Shown in pieces: positions 22,081 to 32,624 of a stretch of DNA of 64,000 nucleotides. Made by a program: the position numbers and the translations under genes. This DNA is from Lactuca virosa (lineage: Eukaryota > Streptophyta > Magnoliopsida > Asterales > Asteraceae): NCBI GenBank assembly GCA_928212115.1, contig CAKMRJ010000001.1, positions 187,042,670-187,106,669 on the forward strand. The letters are read 5' to 3'. Below the pieces are notes generated by a model, which saw nothing but the letters and a program-made list of their open reading frames with translations, did not search any database and had not been told where the DNA came from. How positions within the stretch are numbered: position 1 is the stretch's first letter; every line of letters starts with the position of its first letter.

Positions 22081-24389
22081 TGTAACGCCCTATTCCGAAT
22101 CTTCCTAATACAGGGTGGTGACCCGAAGACCGAGTATCATTAGGCTAAGATCCTTGGAGGATAATAGATTTAGCCCCATTTGGGTGTGCGTAATGCAATT
22201 CAGATGATTCGGGAGTTCGGTTTGTGTTTTGGAGCCAAGGGGTATTTCGGTAAAGTGTCAGTTCGGGCTTTTATGGAAATTGTATTTTTTGTTTCAGGAA
22301 GTTTTAAGGCAAGTATGAGTTGATAGAAGTGTAGAGCTTCTCGTTACCTCTTTGTGGATATAATTATCGTCAGAAATGAACTTATAACGAAGAAGTTATG
22401 GCCTTCAGAAGATTCATAGTTTTAGGGTTGAAGCAAGTACGCGGGGGGTACACATGTGTACGCATTGTGCAATAGTACTAAGGACAGTACGCGGGGCGTA
22501 TAATGGTGTACGCTAGGCATACTGGATAGTTTGATCGTGGGTGCTCTAAGGAGTATGTTGGGCGTACCGGAAGTATGTTGGGCATACTCCAGTCAGACCC
22601 AAACCCTATTTTAGGGTATTGGACCCTTTTTAAGCTCCTTATCTCATCACGTAACCCTAATATCTTCAGCCTTTATCCCTCTAAACCCTAGAATACAAAC
22701 CCTAGCCTCCATTTGAAAGGTTTTTGAGCTTTTGGTGGTATTTCATGCTTTTTGGTGTTCATAGAAGAAGAAGGAACTTTTTGGAGAAGTGTGGGATGGC
22801 TTGAAGCTTTTGGATCCAGGTTTGTTTCATCTTGATCTACATTTTGGAGTTATAAAGTTTCTATCTTGATGGTATTATATGTTAGATCTAGTTCATGGAG
22901 TATTTTGTGCTTTTTGGAGACCATTGAGATAAAGATGGGGTTTTGATCTAATCCGGAAGAAATGGGTGTTATATCTTAGCTCCATTCAGTCCCAAAGTTC
23001 ATAAAAATGCAAGCTTTATGGTGTATTTTGGTCCATGCAAGCATTAAGACCTTTATTAAGTTCTTATTGAGCTTTCGAGTCCCTTTTTTCAATGCAAGCA
23101 CGTAAAGTTTCCAACTTTACGTGATAAGTAGTTTTATAGAATCAGATATGAGAGTTTGGCACTTTTTCTTAACCGATTAAGGTCATATTAGAGTGAAAGT
23201 GTGAATGGAGAAGTACGCGGGGCGTACTTAAGAGTACGCTCAGTGTAATTATGAGTTTGTGCATTATTGACTTGTACAGTATGCTTCGGGGGCTAGTACG
23301 CGGGGGTACCATTCTGGTACGCGGGGTGTACTCCCTAGTTTGCATTTTGGGTTTTTTTGAAGATTTAGGCCTTGTTGGGCCATTGGACATCTGAATTTAG
23401 GCCTTGGATGGACTTAGGGTTTTCTTGGAAGTAAGTCCATATTGGTTTTGGGGACCAATTGGGTTATTGGGCCATAATGGGATTTTGATGCTTTTAATTT
23501 GGGTTTTAGATTTCCATTTTGGGTTTTGGGCTTTTTATGCATTTTAGGCTGAGCCTTGGTTATGGAACAAGTGAGAAAAGGGTAAAATGGTATTTTACCC
23601 TTTAGGAGGTTGGTTTATGGAGTGGGCCTCAGATTTTTTGGCTATGGAGTTAATTTATGATTAAGATTGTATTTATTCATAGTTAGTGTGAGGTTATCTG
23701 GTTCAGCGACTCTAGCAGTTATATGGCTATCAGTGGACTGAGGTGAGTTTCCTCAATGTACTTAGCGGGTCGAAGGCACCAATGCCGACCCATGATTGTT
23801 TATGATAGGATGCTAGATGTATGCGTGACTTTTACATGTGTTATGTGCAGATATGTATACCGACTGAGGCTCGATGTCAGGCGAGGCCCGATGATTGTAT
23901 TATATGATATTGGTAATGGTTATAGCAAGTGTTAGTATGATTATATGTTATTTATTTATATGTTTGTTATGAGTACCAGGAGGGGCCCAATGTCGTGCGA
24001 GGCCTAATGAATGACAGATCTATAATCCGAGCGGGGCTCGATGTAGGGCCGGGCTCAAGGCCGAGCGGGGACCAAGGTAGGGTGGGGCCCATTATATGTT
24101 GATATGTATGATAAGTGGTATATTGAGGAACTCACTAAGCTTTGTGCTTACTGTTTTATGGTTAAGGTTTCAAGTACTTCCGGTTCGAAAGGGAAGGGCT
24201 CGGCTTGATCGTAGCGCATCCACCCATGTTTCCGCATTATGAAGATTTTGGGATTGTTCTCTGATAATTGTTTTCTTAATAAGTACTCTTGAATATTATG
24301 AAAAGGAATATTGAATGTTGACTTAAGATAATTACTTTTTTTGTTGGATTAAAAATGTAATTTTTACCTTATAATTTTGGGATGTTTCA
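22081..24389 (+). repeat. X-B 5' LTR
   Basis: 2309 bp from TGTAACGCCC to GATGTTTCA. Array A of palindromes has pairs starting at 22437/22458, 22487/22508 and 22553/22573. It is followed by ACCCTTTTTAAG (22624-22634), telo-box-like motifs (22655-22710), and array B (23213/23234 and 23296/23317). The GC-rich GAGCGGGGCTC block (23975-24080) and the U5-proximal GAACTCACTAAGCTTTGTGC (24128-24147) come before the end. Confidence 0.9.
22437..22634 (+). promoter_or_regulatory. X-B core promoter with palindrome array A
   Basis: Three pairs of GTACGCNGGGCGTAC-like palindromes have start-to-start distances of 21, 21 and 20 bp. They sit directly upstream of a TATA-like CCCTTTTTAAG. Copies at 3915-4063 and in the interrupted 3' LTR (32187-32335) keep the same spacing. 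Confidence 0.6.
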
Positions 24390-24392
24390 AGT

Positions 24393-24404
24393 TGGTATCA
24401 GAGC
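24393..24404 (+). promoter_or_regulatory. X-B primer-binding site, initiator-Met tRNA
   Basis: TGGTATCAGAGC three bases after the LTR end, a perfect match to the plant tRNA-iMet primer site. Confidence 0.92.
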
Positions 24405-25218
24405 CTTTTTTTGAGGGATTTGGGCACACTCTCGAGTGTGATTGAACTCAAACTGAGAAATTCTTAATTTTTCTTTAAAAGAAAATGCGTTTTTAATGAG
24501 ATTTTTAAAAAGGAAAGACATTTCAAAAATGATTTTTGGTAAAGACAAAGGGGGTGTGATGCGTGTAATCGGCCGAGCTCAAGTAAGTTTTCCCAAAATA
24601 CTCATACATGTTATGTGATATGATTTGATTTATGAATCTATGAACTGCATGTTAGTTAGGGCTAAGGATCTTCTCAGTGTTTGCATGATAGAATGTTAGG
24701 AGAGATGTCTTTGTATTCCTATTGTATGAGCTTGTAAACTTGCATGCTAGAACTGATCAGTCGGTGATACGATGGCCTTATTAGATTATGCTTGGTTATG
24801 ATTAATCGATGCTCGAATGCTGCTTGCTTTGTGCTTTGTGGAACTCTTAAGTGATGTGAATTAGCTATCAAGTGAATATGTTATGTCACATGTGACGAGG
24901 GTTGAATAATATCAAAGTAATGGATTTGACCCTATTGCGCAGCTCTCGTTTGAGTCTAACCGTTGTAGGGATGAGTCTTTTAGTCAAAGGATTATCTGAG
25001 CCTTGTTGCATGTGATGGTATTCAAGAGGTGGTTAGATGACATTATGGGGAGTTCTTCATCAACTAATGGCAGGGTGAGGTCGGGAACTCTGGAGAGCTT
25101 AGGGTGTGCTGTAGTGGTTTGTTTGTGCTGCTTAGCGAGTATTTGGTGTACCAGTTTGAGAAGGTCACTTAGAGGATTCAGGATGATTCTTTAGGAAAAG
25201 ATGGATATGTGTGGAAGG

Positions 25219-25239
25219 TAGTATTGGGCCCGTACTACT
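25219..25239. promoter_or_regulatory. X-B leader palindrome
   Basis: GTAGTATTGGGCCCGTACTAC, about 100 nt upstream of gag. The flanks GTGTGGAAG and TTAAAGCAC are shared with the E1 and E2 leaders. Confidence 0.55.
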
Positions 25240-25342
25240 TAAAGCACAAGATCCATACTCAAATCGAGGGGAGTCACGGACAATCTAGGAAGCCTATGGA
25301 TGAAGATTCAAGGGTATGTTCTAATCATTTGTATGATTCAGA

Positions 25343-26440
25343 ATGGTTATGAGCACACGTGAAGAAGATTCGAGTTCTGGTTTTGGCTTAGGTGTAGGAT
25401 CTGAGCCAAATGATGAGCGTATACCGAAGTTCATCTCGTCGGAGATTACCCGCGGTATTTTGGAGCAGACTCCTGTGATCTTTGGTACGGTCAAGGAGGG
25501 GATTTTAGAGATTTTGGATGAGTGTTTGGGCGCATTCCGTGATGAGGTTATAGCTATTGTTAGAGCTCACACTCTTTCTTTCCGTCAGTTTTGTGCTTAT
25601 AGAGCTCTCGCGTTCGTTGGGGAAAAGGACCCCATTGCCATTAGGAGATGGTTAGCAGATATGGATAACACATTCAGGACAAGTTTCTTCCTCGAGGGGT
25701 CGAAGATCAGATTTGCCTCCTGTCTTTTGAAGGACAAATCCCGAGATTGGTGAGAGGAGGTAGAATTTGCTTTGGGAGGCGAAGCCCTGGAGGCGATGAC
25801 TTGGGTTGAGTTGTGACCTAGTTCATGGCCGGGTTTGCACCAGCTATGGAGGTTCAGTAGTTTGCGAGAGAGTTTTAGGACCTTCGCTAGGCGACTGAGA
25901 CTGTGGCAGAGATCACTACCAAGTTCCACAATATGCAGCGAACGAGGAGAGGAAGAAGCTAAGGTATCATGACATTCTAAGGAATGTCACTAGGGAGTTT
26001 GTGAGTTTGTCTGGGTGAAAAACCCTAAATGATATGATTTCTAGAGCTCGAGAGCGTGAGATTGGTTTGGAGCACCTCAGGAAGAGAAAACCAGAGCGGA
26101 CTTAGATTTCAGTGGGTCATGTGAATAGGCCCAAGGCTTAGGATTCAAAATTGGGAGGCCATCATAGCCAGGGCCGTTGTGCCAAGTGTGGGAGGACCCA
26201 TGAGGGAGGATGTCAGGAGATAGGCCGAGGATGTTTAAGTTGTGGTCAGATGGGTCATTTTAGTCAGGATTGCCCCCGTGGGTCGGATCTGATGTGTTTC
26301 ACTACAACCAGGTGGGCCACAAGAAGGTCGATTCTCCGATGTTGAGAGTAGAAGTTGTGTGTGCACATGCTCTAGTTACTTTAAGGGTCAGTGACGGTGG
26401 AAAGGGTAGCGCAGGAGCCCCAAAAGTGAAGAGTCGAGCA
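25343..26440 (+). pseudogene. X-B Gag (broken)
   Basis: Capsid protein related to that of E1. The intact first part (25343-25753) starts at the ATG of MVMSTREED and includes TPVIFGTVKEGILEILDECL and the capsid core RWLADMDNTFRTSFFLEG, then SCLLKDKSRDW and a TGA in place of the second Trp. Further stops follow, for instance after MTWVEL. The basic region ISRAREREI-like text is readable near 26040. The zinc knuckle is intact in its own frame (26151-26300): CAKCGRTHEGGCQ and CLSCGQMGHFSQDC. After about 26440 no pol sequence follows. Confidence 0.85.
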
Positions 26441-28580
26441 TTTTAGTGGCAGTTAGGGGAGACCAGATTTTTAGCAGAATTTTGGGCATGCTATCTTTTG
26501 CTTTATTCATGATTATTATCAGTATTTATATTGCTTTGGAATCTGGTATTGGTTTGGGTAAGCATTATCGTTGGGTTAGTTCTCTGTTAGTGCTTGGATT
26601 TTATCATCAAGAATTGTCATATGCCATTTTGCATGCCAAGAGTCATTAGTAGGCCGTATCTTGCAGAGTGGATTTCAGTTTATTCGGTTGTTGTTCTGGT
26701 TCTTTGATAACGGTCAATTCAGAGGTATCGTTGGGAAGGTCTATGGTCGGAATAAGTGGTTAGTTCTCCAAAACAAATTAGAGTTCAATCGTGTTGGCAT
26801 TTGTTCAAGTAGGATCAACATTCATCTATGGAAGAACCTCTGAGTTTGATCACTACCATTGCTAGGAAAGGAGTGGTAGCAAGGAGATGGTGGTGGCAGT
26901 CGCGTGGGTTGTTTGGTCATTGGATGTGGCAAGTGAATCATAATCACAAAGGTTGAAGATGGTCAGAATGCAAAGGTCTTTCCGGGAATGGGAAGTTGGA
27001 GTGAAGATTTGTTAGTTCCGGTCAAAGGTTATAGTCTTTGTCATCAGCATAAAGGACTTAAGGTTTTGGTGCGATATCATGGGTAGTGATCGGGATTATC
27101 GGGTTGTTGAAATTTCGGGGAGTATTCGTCTGGATTTTAAGAGTAGTGTGATCATAAAGATTATCTAGTAATGGAACGTTGGCATTTGTAAGCTCAGCTT
27201 GTCGACAGTTTGAGTCGTAAGGTTGTGAGATGGATTGGAAATCCATCAAATCTTGAGGATTGGAAGAGCTCATTCGAATCCAAGTGGGGGAGAATATGTT
27301 GGTCTAAGGGATTACACAAGAAAGGATATTTGTGTTTCGTTGCACATCAGTAGTGGCACACGATGGGTATGTGGATGGACTTAGGTCGATGGTGGTGTTA
27401 GAGCCTCTCTGCCTGCTCTTGTCTGATGAAGCCTTTGGGGTTCGAAGCACTACCCGAACACCTGATTGGGGTATAGTCGGATGTGGGATCGTCTCTAGAT
27501 GATTGTGGTTGATATGGTAGACGTGTGGTAAGACCATAGGCGGTAACCATGGATGGGTAGTCGTGTCGTAAGACTGCGGGGTGGCCGTAGCATTCACTGA
27601 GTTGTCAGATAGTATGGAAGTGTTGTAAGACTGTGGGGTGGCTGTAGCATTCACCAGGATATCAGGCAGTTATGGGAATTGTGGTAAGTTTGCGATGGGA
27701 ACGTAACTTTCTTCATATTGAGGTAGACCATCGTTGGGGGTGGTCATTGGTATGAAAGAGGATCAACTTGTGCCTAGGGTAAGGCGGATAGTATTGTCAG
27801 AGAATATCTCCCTGTTATGAGAGAAGGACCATTGGGGTTCGAGGCGAGGTTGGGCTTGTGCAGCTCTCGACAGGATGAGACCTGTGGGCGTGGCCCGTTC
27901 GTTGGTACAGACTGGGTGAGACCCATGGGCGAGGCCCATGTGATTATAGAAATGCAAGTGAGACCTAGTAGAGATCGGTTAGGTCAAGGAATTAAATTAT
28001 GGTTTTATTAGGATGATTATATGGCCAGAGAGTGGCGTAGTGTGGTGCATAGGTTAGGATAGACTTACTTTTTGGACTCTCAGGAACGTGGTGGCTGGAC
28101 CAGGTGTGAGACTGGTAGTCTCAGCGGTGGTTGGGCATTTTATATCCCGGTATAGTGAATCATTGCCGTGAATCAAAAGATTTCCGGTGAAAGGCAAGCA
28201 CAAGTCTTGGATATCCAGTTATGAGTTGTGTACCAAGTTGGCTTTTGGTAGAGACTCGTGTTGAGAGTTGATGATGAAATTATGTAAGATCTTTACCTCA
28301 GCAGGTTATGTATTAAGGAATCTATACACCAAGGCCATCAGTTGAAGGGTTCAGGGTCAAAAGGATGTTTTCAGTTATAATAAAACAAGACTCTTGTGTT
28401 TGTTTTTTACATTGGTTCCACTTGTGTGGAGGTCAGACAAGTAATGGGGCTTCGGAATTATAGAAGTCATGGGCTCGATCGACAATTATGGGATTAGTGA
28501 TTGTTCAACACTAGAAGGTTTTGTTTGGAACGGTTGTTTCCAGGAGGGTGGTAAAGAGTGATTTCGAGGATGCAATCTAA
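26441..28580 (+). other. X-B internal region after gag, non-coding
   Basis: About 2.1 kb that occupies the place of pol. Both strands lack retroviral domains. From 26600 on it matches X-A 5465-7085. It includes the diverged unit with GTAAGACTGCGGGGTGG (27560-27660). Small minus-strand frames (27058-27273, 27304-27654) mirror those of X-A but show no constraint that I can see. Confidence 0.6.
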
Positions 28581-28597
28581 TTTTAGTGGGGGAGAGT
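28581..28597 (+). promoter_or_regulatory. X-B polypurine tract
   Basis: TTTTAGTGGGGGAGAGT immediately before the 3' LTR start TGTAACGCC. Confidence 0.85.
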
Positions 28598-28987
28598 TGT
28601 AACGCCTAGTTCTGAATCGTTTCCTAATGTGGGGTGGTGACCCAAAGATCGAGTATCATTAGGCTTAGGGCCTTTGAGGAAAAGAGATTTAGACCCATTT
28701 GGGTGTGGGTAATGCAATTTGGATGATCTGGGAGTTCATTTTGTGTTTTGGAGCCAAGGGGCATTTCGGTAAAGTGTCAGATCGGGATTTTATGGAAATT
28801 GGACTTTTGTTTGGGAAGTTTTAAGGCAAGTATGAGTTGATAGAAGTGTAGAGATTCTCGTTACCTCTTCGTGGATATAAGGATCGTCGGAAACGAACTT
28901 AGAACGAAGAAGTGATGGCCTTCAAAAGATTCATGGTTTTAGGTTGAAGTAAGTACACAAGGAGTACACATGTCTACACATGGCGTA
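28598..28987 (+). repeat. X-B 3' LTR, first piece
   Basis: 390 bp collinear with the start of the 5' LTR. It ends at GGCGTA, where S1 inserted. The TSD GCGTA (28983-28987) lies inside the palindrome array. Confidence 0.88.
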
Positions 28988-29329
28988 TGTCACACCCCAA
29001 TTGTATAATAGTAATCAAAGCAACAACAACCATTGTATTAATAATATAGAGTTTACATTGTATTCGATTCACATATGATTGACTCCAAAAGTAAATAGCA
29101 AAACAAAGACTTGAAGTTACTATGCTTCGTCTTCTCAAAACCTGTGCGTGTGCCTGTCTACTAGTTTCCTGAGAATACAAGTGATTTTGAAAAGAGTGTC
29201 AACATTTAAGTTGGTGAGTTCATGAGCATTTTGTTTTAGAAAATAAGTTATTTGTTCCTTGAAAATGTTCGTGTGTTCCTCCAGAAAATCCTATATTTTC
29301 TTAATAAGTAATGATAAGTAATATGACCA

Positions 29330-30260
29330 TATTAGTTCCTTCTACGATCACATAATGAATACAAGTTATGTATAATCCAGATCGAATGGACAATTGAATG
29401 TGTGGATCTGCCCTAAGCCCACAACCAAACAAGGAACATGAAGTAAGGCGGAAATCACACATTCCACTACCTATCGGATCCTCATTATATATAACCCTAA
29501 CGTATCCACTAAGTAATTACAGAGTTAACAATAATGATCCTTTTAGATGTGATGAGTGTGTTCCTTCAAAAAATCCTATATTTTTTTTGTAAAATGGAAT
29601 GTAGACTTAGGCCTTTAAGGACAAAATATATATGTTTCTTATGCTTAAAGAATAAAATATGACGCTTTGAATTTATATAAATGGTGTGACCCATACTGTT
29701 ACTCCTTATGATTTCTTAGTGTATACGAGTTATACATAATCAAAATCGAACGTACAGTCGAATGGGTGGATCTAACCTAAGCCCATAACCAAACAAGGAA
29801 CAGGAAGTAAAGCGGAAATCACACATTCGACTGCCTATCGGACCTTCATTGTACATGACGTTAACACATACCTTAAGTAATCATTGAGTTAACAATAATG
29901 GTCCCTTCAAAAAATGTAAGTTCTACTGTACTAGAAAATAGTGTTTTGTGGTAGTATTTGTATGTATTTTCCCTGGAGTGCTAATCGTACCGTATTAGTA
30001 AATAGTATAATGTATTATTTTAGGTATAACAGTGTGTACTTCTAGAAACTCCCATAGCTTTCTTCTCTAATCCCTTAGTGTCTACAAGTTATATAAAATC
30101 AAGATTTAATAGGCCGTTGAATATAATGGGTCTGCCCTAAGCCCACAACCAAACAAGGAACATGATCTAAGGCAGACCCACCAATTCTAAGTCGATCAGG
30201 TCTTAATTCTATATAACCCTGGCATATACACTAGGAAATCATAGACGAAAATATGATTCT
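29330..30260 (-). repeat. S1 internal tandem repeat, about 360-bp unit
   Basis: Three diverged units start near 29340, 29700 and 30060. Each holds AAGCCCA(C/T)AACCAAACAAGGAACA, a purine-rich GGCGGAAATC or GGCAGACC part and CTA(A/T)ATAACC-like text. Confidence 0.7.
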
Positions 30261-31644
30261 TTGTTGTCCTAAATCGATATGTATGAATACTCATGTACTT
30301 GTAGTAGTATATTGTAGTTTTATATAAATAAAAATCCTTTTTGTGTGTTTGTTAATCCCTGTAAACTGTATGTATTGTTAATACCCCATGTGAGTTATTA
30401 TAACCATGCTATGACCCAGTCGGCCTGTAACGACGTTCTTCAGGCGTCAGAAATGTTATGACATTTGTCACCCCAGACCTGCCGGTCTAACTGTAGCTAA
30501 CAGTTTAGGTGTGGGATTGTCAGTCCCGTATAGATCTGTACACAACTATCATGCTCTCCATACAAGAGATTCTGGTTACAATTACATGACTTTAATGAAG
30601 TACTTTAAAGGTACCGTGAAACCGAATGTCTCACAAATTTATTCATTAACAGGTTTACGTCAAAAGAAATGAAAACTCCTTTTTGTTGTAAATGTAAATA
30701 TTACCCTTTCATAGTGTTTGTATAGTATGAAAATAATTATACTTTTAAATAGTTATTTCTAAATCCCGAAAGGGTTTAATAACGTCAATGATCCCCAAAC
30801 TATACCTATTATAGTTTGAAATGTAAGTAGCGATAAAATGAACATCTTTGTATTTTAAAAACTTTGCATGTAAACGATTATAGTAGTAATGTCGTTTCAT
30901 ATATTTGATATTTTTATGTAAAAAGGTACATAAAATGTAAGAAAACATAAACAATGGTTTGTATTTTAACACAATTTTCCTTGTGTTATACTTGTATTCC
31001 CCCTCTAAAATATAGAAAAATCGTTGAAAAGTGTAGGGGTATGAACTCACCTTATGTTTGTTTGCGGATTGATAATGAGAAGATGGTGACGATCTTTAAG
31101 TTACGAACACTTGAAGATGATTGAATCCTAAGAGTTTTTAACACATACTAATGTGTGAATAATATGAACTAACATTAAAATGTCTGCATAAATGTTAGAT
31201 CATATGAAAATTACTTACAATAATACTAAGGAACCTTTGAGGGAAAATGCTCCAGGGGATTCTTGTTTCTTGAATTTGGAAATGAAATGGGGTTTGGTTT
31301 TTGAGAAAAAAGTGAAGTAAATATGTTTACTGTGAAGGTTTGGAATGGATCCCAATTCATACATTATATATGAAGGAAGAGTGAGGTGATGGTGAAGTGA
31401 TGTTTGCCTTGGTAAAAGTAATCTATCACCTTGGGAAGGAATTAACCATCAAGTGCCAACACAAGTGACAAAATGGGTAATTCCTTTAGGATTTAACATA
31501 TCTTTAGTATTCTTATGTAAATGTGCTTTAAAGGCTTCAATTTTGGCATAAAATAGGGGTTTAGAGGGTTTAAGTCATGAAAATTATGAGTTTGAGGAAA
31601 TATCCAGCGTCAAAAACTCCTAAAATTACAAAAAGGTCTGAAAT

Positions 31645-31905
31645 GGTCACAAATCCGGAGTGGGTCCGAAGTTGCGAGGGTTTCTGAAGTCATTTGTATC
31701 TTCCAGAGTCGATCAGCAGCTTCTGGAGTCAGAGTGCGGAGTCAGCAGGTCCTGAGTGTATCATCTTCCGAAGCATGCAAGGCTTTCCGAAGAAAATCAG
31801 AAGTTCCTGAGCGAAATTGTCCGGAGTGGGAGGTTCCAAAGCAGAAGGATATTCTTGAGTCAAACCCCAAGTTCCGAAGTCAGTCTTTATGTTTCCGAAA
31901 TGGGC
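31645..31905 (-). promoter_or_regulatory. S1 cluster of TTCCGGAA-like motifs
   Basis: At least ten variants of (T/C)TTCCGAAG or TCCGGAG occur within 260 bp. Several are 19-20 bp apart, for instance CTTCCAGAG/CTTCTGGAG near 31700 and CTTCCGAAG/TTTCCGAAG near 31770. On the minus strand the cluster lies upstream of a TATATAAT at about 31363-31372. The small open frames across it are a by-product. Confidence 0.45.
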
Positions 31906-32171
31906 TTGTTCTTTTGGGTTTTTTATTCCCGTTTTGGGCTGTTTTCAACAAAGGAAGGGATGGAATGACGTTGGTGTTTATGAGAAAAGTTGAAAGAGAT
32001 TTGACAGAGATTGGGAGAGATTTAGGAGAGAGAGATATATACTTTGTATTATAATTACAAGAAACATATTAGGAAACATAGTTTAAACCTTAACATATTA
32101 ATACAAGTCGGGTTGACCGGGTTGACTTGTTGACTTTGATTGACCTAAATTTTGACGGTTGTCACAGCGTA

Positions 32172-32624
32172 CTAGTGCTAAGGCCAGTATGCGGGGCGTA
32201 CAATGGTGTACGCTGGGCGTACTGAACGGTTTGATCGCAGGTGCTCTAAGGAGTACGTTGGGCGTATCAGAAGTACGCTGGTCGTACTCCAGTCAAACCC
32301 AAACCCATATTTTAAGGTCTTGGACCCTATTTAATCTCCTTATCTCATCACCTAACCCTAATATCTTCAGTCTCCATCCCTCTAAACCCTAGAATTGAAA
32401 CCATAGCCCCCATTTGAGTGGTTTTTGAGCTTTTGGAGAAGTGTGGGATGGCTTGAAGCCTTTGGATCCCGGGTTGTTGCATCTTGATCTACATTTTGGA
32501 GGTATAAAGTTTCTATCTTGATGATCTTATATGTTAGATCTAGTTCATGGAGTATTTTGTGCTTTTTGGAGTCTTTTAAGATAAATATGGGTTTTTGACC
32601 TACTCCAGAAGCAATGGGTGTTAG
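32172..32624 (+). repeat. X-B 3' LTR, second piece
   Basis: Resumes after S1 with palindrome pairs 32187/32208 and 32253/32273, TATA-like ACCCTATTTAAT (32325-32336) and telo-box-like CTAACCCTAA. It breaks at GGGTGTTAG, where the Athila element starts. GTTAG (32620-32624) should recur after the right end of that element, outside the window. Confidence 0.85.

Larger units (their letters stand above)
28988..32166 (-). mobile_element. S1: 3.2-kb solo LTR, divergent relative of the E3/S2 family
   Basis: TGTCACACCCC...TTGTCACA ends and a perfect TSD GCGTA (28983-28987 and 32167-32171). There is no primer site, polypurine tract or coding region, so it is a solo LTR left by recombination between two LTRs. 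The block at 30480-30580 (GGTCTAACTGTAGC, CCGTATAGATCTGTACA) matches E3 LTR text near 46735-46800. The U5-proximal GAACTCACCAACTTAAATGT is present on the minus strand near 29204-29223. This fixes orientation and family. Confidence 0.88.
22081..32624 (+). mobile_element. X-B: non-autonomous Tekay-like LTR retrotransposon with gag only
   Basis: Order on the plus strand: 5' LTR (22081-24389), tRNA-iMet primer site, leader, broken gag (25343-26440), non-coding 3' region, polypurine tract and 3' LTR (from 28598). The internal region is only 4.2 kb and passes from the Gag zinc knuckle straight into non-coding sequence. No protease, reverse transcriptase, RNase H or integrase can be read. X-A shares the same 3' internal region, so the pol-less layout may be the family's normal state (a TR-GAG-like element). 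The 3' LTR is cut by S1 and by the Athila element, and its last part must lie beyond the window. Confidence 0.85.

Noticed and set aside
3486..22081. X-A and X-B as two independent insertions
   Set aside because: Both have the same unique flank running into the LTR start, so one insertion followed by duplication explains them.
31734..32054. 106-residue ORF in S1
   Set aside because: It overlaps the TTCCGGAA-like motif cluster, and a second frame over the same DNA is also open. There is no domain.
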